DNA from: Pseudomonas sp. KU43P
GTDB lineage: Bacteria; Pseudomonadota; Gammaproteobacteria; Pseudomonadales; Pseudomonadaceae
DNA length: 64,000 nucleotides
Direction of reading: 5' to 3'
NCBI RefSeq assembly: GCF_033095865.1
Contig: NZ_AP019365.1
Coordinates: 2,515,501-2,579,500, forward strand
Shown: positions 42,585-50,657 of the stretch, in pieces
How the letters are laid out: every line of letters starts with the position of its first letter
How positions within the stretch are numbered: the first letter of the stretch is position 1
The notes under the pieces: generated by a model
The model's input: the letters and a program-made list of their open reading frames with translations, nothing else
The model's database searches: none
Told to the model about the DNA's origin: nothing
Program-made: the position numbers and the translations under genes

Positions 42585-42845
42585 TCAATCGTGCCGTCCT
42601 TCGCGAGGGGCGGCGTTGGTGAGGAGTGTGCTGGCGCTGGCCGGGTGATTGGCCAGCTGGTCGCTGAGGTCCCAGATTTCGAGCATCTTGCCGTATTCGA
42701 AGGCATGCAGAGGGTCGGCCTGCAACCACAGCGCGAAGGCCGCATGGTCTTCAGCGCTGCACCCCTCGTCATGCAGGCGCAGGCACCAACTGGCGGCTTC
42801 GGTGATGACAGTGTCGAGTGACTGAGCAGGAGGGCGCGGCTTCAT
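42585..42845 (-). pseudogene. FecR anti-sigma regulator, N-terminal fragment (DUF4880)
   Basis: 86 residues. ITEAASWCLRLHDEGCSAEDHAAFALWLQADPLHAFEYGKMLEIWDLSDQL is the N-terminal cytoplasmic domain (DUF4880) of FecR-type anti-sigma factors, which normally contacts an ECF sigma factor. The membrane helix and periplasmic domain are missing: the frame stops at 42585 and no continuation is seen. No ECF sigma gene lies upstream either. It is thus a remnant of an iron-signalling cassette, or a freestanding N-domain that could still bind a sigma factor. Confidence 0.6.
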
Positions 42846-42999
42846 CTTCAGCTACCTGGGTGACCGGACCGCCACAGTAAGCAAGCAATTGCCAAAAAAT
42901 CGTTAAAAAAACATCATCAAATTCCAAGCTCTGGCCCCAGAGATGACCATTGGCGTGGATGGCTTTATCCTGCACGCCTCTAAGATGCAGGGATTGCCC

Positions 43000-43491
43000 A
43001 TGCTTTACGTCGTCATGCTCGGGGGGCGTCACCCGGGCGCCAAGATTGAAGTCCACGATGTGGTGTTCGCCCACGCCGCATCGCTCGAGGCGGCTTACCC
43101 GCAATTGCGCAGCGCCTGGTTCGGGGCGGCCAAAGGGTTGCATATCGATTCCTGGCTGGAAGTGCAGGGCGTGGATGGCTATCGCGTTGAACTGCGCCAG
43201 GAGCGGCCAGCGGCGGGTGCGCAGCGGTTGTACTTCATCAATCTTGGGGGCTATGAAAAACAGGTGTTCGGGGAAGCCCACCGGTATCTGCTGGTGGTGG
43301 CTGCCAACAAGGCCGAGGCCAAGGCATTGGGCAAGAAACGCATGCAGGCGGGTTGGCTGAAGCCGCATACCGATGCCTTGATCGATGTCGACGATTGCCT
43401 GGCGATCGACCAGGTTGCAGGCGCTTTCGTGCACCTGCTCGAAGGGGAGCATGCCGATACGGTGGTCAGGAGCGATTACATCCTGCTCTGA
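43000..43491 (+). CDS. DUF1543 domain-containing protein
   Basis: 163 residues from MLYVVMLGGRHPGAKIEVHD; the open frame reaches back to 42943, but this is the conserved family start. Two DUF1543 halves are visible: LGGRHPGAKIEVHDVVFAHAASLEAAYPQLRSAWFG and INLGGYEKQVFGEAHRYLLVVAANKAEAKALGKKRM. Function is unknown; some members are linked to stress or antibiotic responses. An A-rich region (42890-42920) upstream may hold the promoter. Confidence 0.85.
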   Translation: MLYVVMLGGRHPGAKIEVHDVVFAHAASLEAAYPQLRSAWFGAAKGLHIDSWLEVQGVDGYRVELRQERPAAGAQRLYFINLGGYEKQVFGEAHRYLLVVAANKAEAKALGKKRMQAGWLKPHTDALIDVDDCLAIDQVAGAFVHLLEGEHADTVVRSDYILL

Positions 43492-43509
43492 CGGATGCCC
43501 GGTGGGCGG

Positions 43510-43612
43510 GCTGGCTTCATCGTCGGCAAGCTGGCTCCCACAGGTACAGCGCTAACTTCAAGAGCAGCGCCGTCCCTGTGGGAGCTGGCTTGCCGGCGAT
43601 GAGGTCGCTAGC
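43510..43612. repeat. BIME, REP pair between convergent genes
   Basis: ggcaagctggctcccacagg and cctgtgggagctggcttgcc are exact reverse complements, 40 nt apart, extended by further imperfect pairing (gctggcttcatcgtc / ggcgatgaggtcgctagc). It sits between the convergent DUF1543 and GNAT genes and could terminate both transcripts. Confidence 0.85.
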
Positions 43613-43615
43613 CTC

Positions 43616-44119
43616 TCAACCAAAGGCCGGGTCGTACGCCACGGCGCCTGCAGGTACATCCCCGGCAAATGGCAACGCCATGAAGTACTCCGCCGGCACG
43701 CCGGGATAGCTCAACTGCGGGTAGGCCTCGAAGCCGAAGCGCTGGTAATACGCAGGCTCACCCAGCAACACCATCCCTTCGGCCCCGCGCTCGCGCATGC
43801 AGGCAATCGCTTCGCGCATCAAGGCCGCCCCCACTCCCTGCCCCTGCCGGTCCGGCGTCACGGCAATCGGCCCGAGGCCAAACCACTCCGTGACCTGCCC
43901 CTCGATCCTGACCGGTGAAACACTCACTTGCCCGACCAGCACGCCCTCATCTTCGGCCACCAGGGAGAGCACCAGTGCGCCATGGGCGCGCAGGCGTTCG
44001 ATGATCAGGTGCTCGGTGGGCGCCTGGCCGGGGGCGTGATGGGGGTGGTCGGTGAAGGCCTGCAGGGTGAGGCGGGCGATGGCGGGGTAGTCGGTGGGTG
44101 TTTCGGGGCGAATGAGCAT
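43616..44119 (-). CDS. GNAT family N-acetyltransferase (YhbS-like)
   Basis: 167 residues. Core acetyl-CoA-binding motif GLGPIAVTPDRQGQGVGAALMREAIACMRERGAEGMVLLGEPAYYQRFGFEAYPQL, with the YhbS-type start MLIRPETPTDYPAIARLTLQAF. Substrate unknown. No operon partner; the TonB receptor behind it is separated by 96 nt and transcribed the same way. Confidence 0.87.
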   Translation of the reverse strand: MLIRPETPTDYPAIARLTLQAFTDHPHHAPGQAPTEHLIIERLRAHGALVLSLVAEDEGVLVGQVSVSPVRIEGQVTEWFGLGPIAVTPDRQGQGVGAALMREAIACMRERGAEGMVLLGEPAYYQRFGFEAYPQLSYPGVPAEYFMALPFAGDVPAGAVAYDPAFG

Positions 44120-44215
44120 GGCGGCTTCTCGTTGTGGAGCGCGTGACTGATCGGGCCTAGGCCGGCAATCAGTATGCCATGGTGAAGCAGCGCATCCCTG
44201 CGCTCGGTCAAACGA

Positions 44216-46384
44216 TCAGAAGCTGTACTTGGCCGTGAGCATCAGGTTGCGCGGCGTGCCCCAAGTGTCGCCGGCATAGTCCACGGAGCCGGCAATGGCG
44301 GAATAGTACTTGCGGTCGAACACGTTGTTGGCGTTGAGCTGCAGATCGAGGTGCTGGTTGACCTGGTAGCCGGCCATCAGGTTGGTGATGGCGTAGGAGC
44401 CCTGGATCAGGCGGTACTCGCTGCCATCGGCGACGGTGAAGTCGTTGTAGATGCGGCTTTGCCAGGTGACGTTGCCGCCGATGCGGGCTTTTTCCAGCGG
44501 GCCCTGCAGGCGGTAGGTGGTCGACAGCTTGAACATGTGCTCAGGGGTGTCGGTGTCGAAACGCTGGTTCTCGTTGGCAGGGTTGGCCGCGTCCTTGAGG
44601 GTGTGGACGCGGGCGTAGGTATAGCCGGCGCCGACCTGCCAGTTCGGCGTCAATGCACCTTGCAGCTCCATGTCCACGCCTTGGCTGCGCACTTCACCTG
44701 ACGCTACGTAGCAGTTGGTCGGGTCGCTGCAGCCGCTCAGGTCGGTTTGCGAGACGGCGCGGTTTTCCTGGTCGATGCGGAACAGTGCGATGCTGCCATT
44801 CAGGGCGCCGTCGAAGTATTCCCCTTTGATGCCGATTTCGTAGTTCTTGCCTTCGATCGGCTTGACTGGGCTGCCCGATGCATCCTTGTAGCTCTGTGGG
44901 TTGAAGATGTCGCTGTAGCTGACGTAGACCGAGTGGTGCTGGTCCAGGTCGTAGATCAGGCCGGCAAAACGGGTGACGTTGCGGGTGACCTTGTAGTCGG
45001 CGGTGGCGCTTTCCTTGTTGTCGTAGTCGTACCAGTCCAGGCGCCCGCCGAGGATCAACTTGAGCGGGTCGGCCAGGCTCAGGCGGGTGGTCAGGTACAC
45101 GCCTTCCTGGGTGGTGACTTCGCGGGTGTTGCCGGTGTGCACGAAGTCGGGCTTGCCGCCATTGAGCGGCCAGTTGGTGTCATACGGGCTGTAGTTGCGC
45201 GTGTCCATGTCGTAGATGCGCTTGCTGGCGCCTACCACCAGTTCGTGCGTGCGGCCGAAAGCTTCGAACGGGCCGCTCAGGAACCCGTCCACGCCAGCTT
45301 GGTTTTCCTGGTGTTTGGACTGATAGACGGTGCGCGACAGCGGCGCTTGCAGGCCGGCCCAGCGCGACTGGTAGGAGCCGGTGAACACCGCGTCCTGCTG
45401 TGAGTAGTTGGTGTTGACCTGCAGCGCCCAGTCATTGGCCAGGCGATGGCGCACCTCGGCGAACACGGTGTTGATTTCCTGATCCTTGTTCTCCCAGTCG
45501 GTGCCGGGGTTGTAGGAGCGCGAGAAGCCCATGTGGTGGCCGTCCAGCGCTGTGGGCATGGCGCCCCAGAAATAGTTGGTCTTGTCCTTCTGGTGGGAGA
45601 AGCCGAGGGTCAGGGTCGTGTCGTCGCTGAGGTCCGCCTCGGTCACGGCATAGAACAGGCCGTGGTCTTCTTCCACATCATCGATGAAGCTGTTGGCGTC
45701 GCGGTACGAAGCCACCACACGACCACGTACGCTGCCGCTGTCATTCAGCGGGCTGGAAGCGTCGAGCTCGCCGCGGTAGTTGTCCCAGCTGCCGGCGGCA
45801 CCGGTAAGGGTGACCTTCTGCTCGGCCAGCGGGCGTTTGCGCACCAGGTTGATTGCCGCCGACGGGTTGCCGGAACCTGTGACCAGGCCCGTGGCACCAC
45901 GCACGATTTCGACGCGGTCGAACATCGCCAGGTTCGGCTGGGCGCCTACAGTCCAGCCCTGGTAACCACTGGGAATGCCGTCGTACATCAGGTTGTCGAT
46001 GTCGAAACCACGCGCCGAGTAGGTTTGCCGACCCGGGCCGCTGGAATAGTCGAGGTACAGGCCCGGGGTGGCATTGACCACATCGTTGATGCTGGTCATG
46101 GCCTGGTCGTCCATGCGCTGGCGGGTGATCACCGTGACGGCCTGTGGCGTTTCGCGCAGGCTCAGTGGCAGCTTGGTGGCGGTGGACATGGAGCCGGTGG
46201 TGTACGACGCCGAACCTTCGGTGGTGCTGCCGAGTTGCTGGGAGCTGATTTCGGTGGCACCCAGCTCAAGGGTTGCAGGCTTTTCGTCTTCGGCCAGGGC
46301 TGGACTGGCCATTGCCATGCACACTGCCATGGCGAGGAGATTGCGGGCGGGAAGAGGGCGCGTGGGCGCTAGGGACGACGACAT
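44216..46384 (-). CDS. TonB-dependent siderophore receptor
   Basis: 722 residues. Signal peptide to about residue 31 (LLAMAVCMAMASPALAED), plug domain with PLSLRETPQAVTVITRQRMDDQ, ARGFDIDNLMYDGIPSG and VEIVRGATGLVTGSGNPSAAINLVRKRP, then a 22-strand barrel ending LMLTAKYSF. FhuE/FpvA-like outer-membrane receptor for ferric hydroxamate or pyoverdine-type siderophores. No N-terminal signalling domain precedes the plug, so it is not a FecA-type transducer. A Fur-like box lies 30 nt upstream. AGGAAG precedes the ATG. Confidence 0.9.
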   Translation of the reverse strand: MSSSLAPTRPLPARNLLAMAVCMAMASPALAEDEKPATLELGATEISSQQLGSTTEGSASYTTGSMSTATKLPLSLRETPQAVTVITRQRMDDQAMTSINDVVNATPGLYLDYSSGPGRQTYSARGFDIDNLMYDGIPSGYQGWTVGAQPNLAMFDRVEIVRGATGLVTGSGNPSAAINLVRKRPLAEQKVTLTGAAGSWDNYRGELDASSPLNDSGSVRGRVVASYRDANSFIDDVEEDHGLFYAVTEADLSDDTTLTLGFSHQKDKTNYFWGAMPTALDGHHMGFSRSYNPGTDWENKDQEINTVFAEVRHRLANDWALQVNTNYSQQDAVFTGSYQSRWAGLQAPLSRTVYQSKHQENQAGVDGFLSGPFEAFGRTHELVVGASKRIYDMDTRNYSPYDTNWPLNGGKPDFVHTGNTREVTTQEGVYLTTRLSLADPLKLILGGRLDWYDYDNKESATADYKVTRNVTRFAGLIYDLDQHHSVYVSYSDIFNPQSYKDASGSPVKPIEGKNYEIGIKGEYFDGALNGSIALFRIDQENRAVSQTDLSGCSDPTNCYVASGEVRSQGVDMELQGALTPNWQVGAGYTYARVHTLKDAANPANENQRFDTDTPEHMFKLSTTYRLQGPLEKARIGGNVTWQSRIYNDFTVADGSEYRLIQGSYAITNLMAGYQVNQHLDLQLNANNVFDRKYYSAIAGSVDYAGDTWGTPRNLMLTAKYSF

Positions 46385-46412
46385 GGACGACGGCTTCCTG
46401 AACGTTATTGAA

Positions 46413-46436
46413 ATTGCTTATGAGAACGATTGGCAA
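46413..46436 (-). promoter_or_regulatory. Fur box
   Basis: On the minus strand TGCCAATCGTTCTCATAAGC resembles the Fur consensus GATAATGATTCTCATTATC (about 13 of 19 positions of the core), immediately upstream of the TonB receptor gene. This fits iron-repressed siderophore uptake. Confidence 0.6.
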
Positions 46437-46516
46437 TAAGTCTGTCAGGATTTGTCGCAGCATGTAAGTGTGGTATGCCAAAAAAATCACGAAATTTTCA
46501 CATGTATGGCCGAGCG

Positions 46517-47350
46517 CTACTCGGTAGGTAGGATTTTTTTCCCACGCTGAGCCGCGATTTCCAGCGCTTGCCCGTCGCGCTGCTTGCCTTGTCGCGCCAG
46601 CCCTTCGAGCTGCGGAATCAGCATGCCTTCCGGCAGGTGTCGCCAGAAACGCCCCGGCATGTGCAGGCGCAAGGCGTCTGGGTTGAGCCGTGCCGGGTTG
46701 AAGGTGTGGCGGTAGTAGGTACGCCACAGTTCCGCACCTGGATCATCGGCATTGCGTGCCCAATGCCGCCAATCGTCAGGGCAATGGCGCCGATAGTCGA
46801 AAACTTCGCCGTCGAAGCGAATGCCATCCAGGGGCGTCGCGATCAGCCAGCGCTGACGCCCCAGGCGGTCGGCGAAGTGTGCGCTGGCGCTTTGCAGAAT
46901 GTCGTGGGCGGGCTCGTGATAGGCCACCAGGTCGAGTTGCAGCTGTTCGGCCAGGGCCCCAGGCAGTGGCACGAAACGCACGAAGGCATGCAGGTGGTGC
47001 GCTTCGCGGCTGACCTGCTTGATGCGCCGGTGCAGTTCGCTGCCCAGGCGATCACCGGCGAGCATCGCCGTGCGGTCGCCATGGGCCACCCGCCAGAGCA
47101 CTTCGTACAGCAGGTTCCAGCGCTGCTCGCCGTGGTAGCGGGCGGCCTGTTCCAGCAGGGGCAAGAGCGCCGCGGGCACGGTAGCGCGGAAAGGGCCGGG
47201 CCCCTCGGGCGGCGAGGCCGGTACTGCCAACAGGTCATCCATCGGGCCTTGCGACCAGGTCACTGCAGCCGGGTCGATGCCGTGCCCCAGCAGCGTACGG
47301 GCCTGGTCACGCCAGGTCTCGAAGCGCTCGCCACAGTCGAGCGCGATCAT
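46517..47350 (-). CDS. TIGR03915-family DNA-metabolism protein
   Basis: 277 residues from MIALDCGERFETWRDQARTL, overlapping the radical-SAM gene stop by 4 nt; the much longer open frame upstream is a shadow of that gene. The sequence (RWNLLYEVLWRVAHGDR, REAHHLHAFVRFVPLPG, EPAHDILQSASAHFADRLGRQRWLIATP, DDPGAELWRTYYRHTFNPARLNPDALRLHMPGRFWRHLPEG) matches the partner of putative DNA-repair radical-SAM proteins, a family sometimes fused to a UdgX-type uracil-DNA glycosylase. Biochemical role not established. Confidence 0.82.
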   Translation of the reverse strand: MIALDCGERFETWRDQARTLLGHGIDPAAVTWSQGPMDDLLAVPASPPEGPGPFRATVPAALLPLLEQAARYHGEQRWNLLYEVLWRVAHGDRTAMLAGDRLGSELHRRIKQVSREAHHLHAFVRFVPLPGALAEQLQLDLVAYHEPAHDILQSASAHFADRLGRQRWLIATPLDGIRFDGEVFDYRRHCPDDWRHWARNADDPGAELWRTYYRHTFNPARLNPDALRLHMPGRFWRHLPEGMLIPQLEGLARQGKQRDGQALEIAAQRGKKILPTE

Positions 47351-48567
47351 CCCCACAACCCCATCTGTACTGGGGCCTGGGGCTCGCGCAGGCGGGCGCG
47401 CAACAACCCGCTGCGCAGGTCTGCATCGGCCGGGCGGTAGTCGCTGGTGACGATGAAGGGCCTGGCCTTGTCCAGCACGCAACGCAGCTGGATCAGGTCG
47501 TCGTAGCGCACGCGCCGTTCGCGGCGCAGTTCCACCAGGCGCTGCACGCTGCGCAGGCCGATACCGGGAATACGCGCCAGCAGCGCCGGCTCGGCGCGGT
47601 TCACGTCGAGTGGAAACACCTCGCGGTTGGCCAGTGCCCAGGCCAGCTTGGGGTCGATATCCAGCGCCAGGTTGCTGCCCTGGTTCAGCAGTTCGCCCGC
47701 TTTGTAGCCATAGCCCCGCAGCAGGAAATCGGCCTGGTACAGCCGGTGCTCGCGCAGCAGCGGCGGGGCGGCCAGGGGCACGCTGCCGGGGCTGTCGGGG
47801 ATCGGGCTGAAGGCCGAGTAGTACACGCGCTTGAGGCCGTAGCCCTGGTACAGCGACTCGGCGTTGCGCAGCAGGGTGCTGTCGTCGGTGGTGTCGGCAC
47901 CGACGATCACCTGGGTACTTTGCCCGGCCGGGGTGAAGCGCGGGGCCTTGGGCTCGTTGGCCACCGCTTGCTGGCCCTGGTGGATCACACCCATGGCCTG
48001 GCGGATGGTGTGCGCGTGCTTTTCCGGGGCCAGGCGCTTGAGGCTGGCGTCGGTGGGCAGTTCGATATTGACGCTCAGGCGATCGGCCAGGCGCCCGGCT
48101 TCCTCGATCAGCAGCGGGTCGGCATCGGGGATGGTCTTGAGGTGAATGTAGCCACGGAAGTTGTGCACTTCGCGCAGCAGGCGGGCGACGCGGATCAACT
48201 GCTCCATGGTGTAGTCGGCCGAGCGGATGATACCCGAGCTCAGGAACAGGCCGCTGATGCAGTTGCGCCGGTAGAAGTCCAGGGTCAGGCGCACCACTTC
48301 CTCGGGGGTGAAGCGCGCCCGCGGCACGTTGCTGGAGCGGCGGTTGACGCAGTATTGGCAGTCGTATAGGCAGAAGTTGGTGAGCAGCACCTTGAGCAGC
48401 GACACGCAACGGCCGTCCGGGGTGTAGCTGTGGCAGATGCCCATGCCATCGGTGGCGCCCAGGCTGTCGCTGCCGCGCGAGCTGCGCTTGGGGGCGCCGC
48501 TGCTGGCGCAGGAGGCGTCGTACTTGGCGGCGTCGGCAAGGATGCCGAGCTTGGCGATGAGTTGCAT
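47347..48567 (-). CDS. Putative DNA modification/repair radical-SAM protein
   Basis: 406 residues. The radical-SAM cluster motif is C66-x3-C70-x2-C73 in LLTNFCLYDCQYCVNRRSSN. A TIM-barrel follows, with FLSSGIIRSADYTMEQL and LKTIPDADPLLIEEAGRL, and a C-terminal helix-hairpin-helix DNA-binding segment, LLARIPGIGLRSVQRLVEL. This is the TIGR03916 family, always next to a TIGR03915 gene, and thought to act on damaged or modified DNA. An SOS-type box lies 18 nt upstream of the start codon. Confidence 0.85.
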   Translation of the reverse strand: MQLIAKLGILADAAKYDASCASSGAPKRSSRGSDSLGATDGMGICHSYTPDGRCVSLLKVLLTNFCLYDCQYCVNRRSSNVPRARFTPEEVVRLTLDFYRRNCISGLFLSSGIIRSADYTMEQLIRVARLLREVHNFRGYIHLKTIPDADPLLIEEAGRLADRLSVNIELPTDASLKRLAPEKHAHTIRQAMGVIHQGQQAVANEPKAPRFTPAGQSTQVIVGADTTDDSTLLRNAESLYQGYGLKRVYYSAFSPIPDSPGSVPLAAPPLLREHRLYQADFLLRGYGYKAGELLNQGSNLALDIDPKLAWALANREVFPLDVNRAEPALLARIPGIGLRSVQRLVELRRERRVRYDDLIQLRCVLDKARPFIVTSDYRPADADLRSGLLRARLREPQAPVQMGLWG

Positions 48568-48584
48568 GGGCTGGTCTCGCGATA

Positions 48585-48600
48585 CTGATTATTCATACAG
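48585..48600 (-). promoter_or_regulatory. LexA (SOS) box
   Basis: Minus strand CTGTATGAATAATCAG differs from CTGT-N8-ACAG by one base, with an AT-rich core and flanking TA on both sides extending the symmetry. It lies 18 nt upstream of the radical-SAM start codon, a position that would block its promoter. Confidence 0.65.
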
Positions 48601-48655
48601 TATTTTGCGAGGCGGCCGATTGCAAGAGATATGGAGACGGGCGGTGGCCGTGGTA

Positions 48656-49111
48656 TCAAAGCGGCTTGCGCATGAACACCCGGGCAAAACCGTGCGCCTG
48701 TGCCCGATGGGTCTGCACGTAGCCGAGCTTCTGGTAGATCTCGATGTTCTCGGTCATGCGTTCATGGGTGTAAAGGCGGATGCCTTGGCAGCCGGCCTGC
48801 CGTGAGTACGCTTCGCAAAACTGCATCAAGACCTTGCCCAGGCCCTTGCCTTTGCAGGCAGGCAGTACCGCGATATTGACCAGCAGCATGTCGCTGTCTT
48901 CGGGCTGCATCACCAGCACACCCGTAACAGTCGCGGCCTCCACTGCCACGAAAACCTCGTTGTCCTCGACCACTTGCCGGTAGTCATCGAGCATCGGCGC
49001 TGGCGGCTTGCCGATCCTGGCGATGTAGGGTTAATAGGCGGCATGGACCAACGCGCTGATGGCATCGACGTCGTCAGCGGTGGCGCGGCGCAGGGCAGGG
49101 GCTGTATTCAT
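48656..49111 (-). pseudogene. GNAT acetyltransferase interrupted by a stop codon
   Basis: A strong GGAGG ribosome site and ATG at 49109-49111 start MNTAPALRRATADDVDAISA, but codon 27 is TAA (49031-49033). The same frame then continues without a break: PYIARIGKPPAPMLDDYRQV, then the acetyl-CoA core VNIAVLPACKGKGLGKVLMQFCEAYSRQAGCQGIRLYTHERMTENIEIYQKLGYV. The full reading would be 151 residues, normal for the family. Without the N-terminal strand and helix, the downstream part (112 residues from an internal ATG) is unlikely to be active. A single-base change such as CAA or GAA to TAA explains it. Confidence 0.75.
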
Positions 49112-49319
49112 CAGGGCGACCTCCTGGAAGGGCTCCCGAGCATAAACGCCCGCTGCACCCGGGTCGAGGCGTCTGGCCGATAGGTATGAGCGTGCCTCGC
49201 TTCACTCCGGGGATTTCATATCCAAGCGTTTGCCCCCCCGTGATAAAACGCCCCGGCAACCATCAATAACAATGCCCGGCAAGTCGGCCTCACGGCCGCT
49301 TGCACGTCAAGGAACACCG

Positions 49320-50495
49320 ATGTCTTCCAACCGCTTGTTTGGCACCTTCTGCCTGAGCAGCTACCTGCTGTCCCTGTCCTACGGCACCACTTTCCTGCTG
49401 GCGATGACCTTGCGCGCGCATGGCGCCAGCGAAGCCGATGCCGGCTCGGTCATCTCCACGGCCATGTTCAGTACCTTTGTGGCGGTGATCTTTTCCGGGC
49501 ATTTGAGCGACCACCTTGGCGCGGCCAGGTCGGTGGCCGTTGGCGCGGTCTTCCTCGCCGCCGCCTGCCTGGGTTTTGCCGCACTGCCAGGGGTGGGCCT
49601 GGCCATGATGCTGTTCGGCCTGCTGCTCGGTTTTGGCTGGGGGGTGTTCTACACCCTGGGGCCGATCATCGTGGCCATGCTGATCGAGCCGCAGCGACGG
49701 GTAAAATACTTTGCCCTGCTGTCGGGCTGCATGATGACCGGCATCGGCACCGGGCCACTGCTGGGGCGGGTGGCGCAGGCGCTGGGCTACCCGGTGGAGG
49801 CGGCCTTCGTGGTCGCGGCCGCGGCCAGTGTGCTCGGGGGGGTTATGTTCTTGTTGCTGGCGCCGCGCATGCAACAGCATCAGCGCGCCGTTGCCGTGTG
49901 CCGCATCACCCCGGCGGCGGCGCGTTCGGTGCTGTCGTCCAAGGCTGCTTTCGCCATTCTGATGGTGGGGTTGGGCGGTGCGATCTTCGGTGGACTGTCC
50001 AGCTTCCAGACCTCTTACGCCGCGCTCCTGCACCTGGACTATTCGCTGTTCTTCATCGGCTTCATGTCCGCGGTCATCTCGTGCCGCCTGCTGGTCGCGG
50101 GCTTCATCGTCAGGCGCGACCCTTATCGGATGGCGTGCCTGCTCACGGCGTTGATCGTGCTGTCGGTGCTGATGTTCATGTATGGGGTGGCGAGCTCCGC
50201 CGGCTATTTGCTGGCGGCGATCGTACTGGGGGTCGGTTATGGCCTGACCTATTCGGTGATCAACGGGCTGGCGGCGAACGAAGCGCCTGCCGGCCACACC
50301 GCGCAGGCACTGCTGCTGTTCAGCCTGGCCTACTTCATCGGTGTGTTCGGCTTTCCGCTGCTGGCAGGCAAAGTCATCGTTCAGGCTGGCATGGCGTCGC
50401 TGCTGCAACTGGTGCTGGTGATTGCTCTGGTGAACTGGTCGATCACCGTGGCGCGGCTGGCATGGCGGCGCAAGCGCGCAGCCGCGGTTGCTTGA
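49320..50495 (+). CDS. MFS transporter
   Basis: 391 residues from MSSNRLFGTFCLSSYLLSLS, with AAGGA upstream; an in-frame ATG 16 codons earlier is less likely. Twelve hydrophobic segments; between helices 2 and 3 is FSGHLSDHLGAARSVAVGA, a variant of the MFS G-x-L-x-D-R loop motif. Drug/metabolite exporter type; substrate unknown. Monocistronic, with a gene-free ~160 nt before the chemoreceptor. Confidence 0.83.
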   Translation: MSSNRLFGTFCLSSYLLSLSYGTTFLLAMTLRAHGASEADAGSVISTAMFSTFVAVIFSGHLSDHLGAARSVAVGAVFLAAACLGFAALPGVGLAMMLFGLLLGFGWGVFYTLGPIIVAMLIEPQRRVKYFALLSGCMMTGIGTGPLLGRVAQALGYPVEAAFVVAAAASVLGGVMFLLLAPRMQQHQRAVAVCRITPAAARSVLSSKAAFAILMVGLGGAIFGGLSSFQTSYAALLHLDYSLFFIGFMSAVISCRLLVAGFIVRRDPYRMACLLTALIVLSVLMFMYGVASSAGYLLAAIVLGVGYGLTYSVINGLAANEAPAGHTAQALLLFSLAYFIGVFGFPLLAGKVIVQAGMASLLQLVLVIALVNWSITVARLAWRRKRAAAVA

Positions 50496-50657
50496 GCCCA
50501 GGCGTGCACTTGAACAGGGCGCAAATTCCCAAGCGCCCTAGGCTGGTGCGGTTGGACGGCGCGTCAGGGCCAAGCCTGGCGTAATCGTTAGCTTGCGTAC
50601 GAGTTGGTCCATTACTTGCTATCAATTTGCCATTCGTTGTCGCGTATGGTGAAGATA

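Noticed and set aside
47351..48409. Long N-terminal extension of the TIGR03915 frame
   Set aside because: Its sequence is Arg/Pro/Ala-rich and is the shadow of the radical-SAM gene on the same strand in another frame; the ATG overlapping that gene's stop is the natural start.
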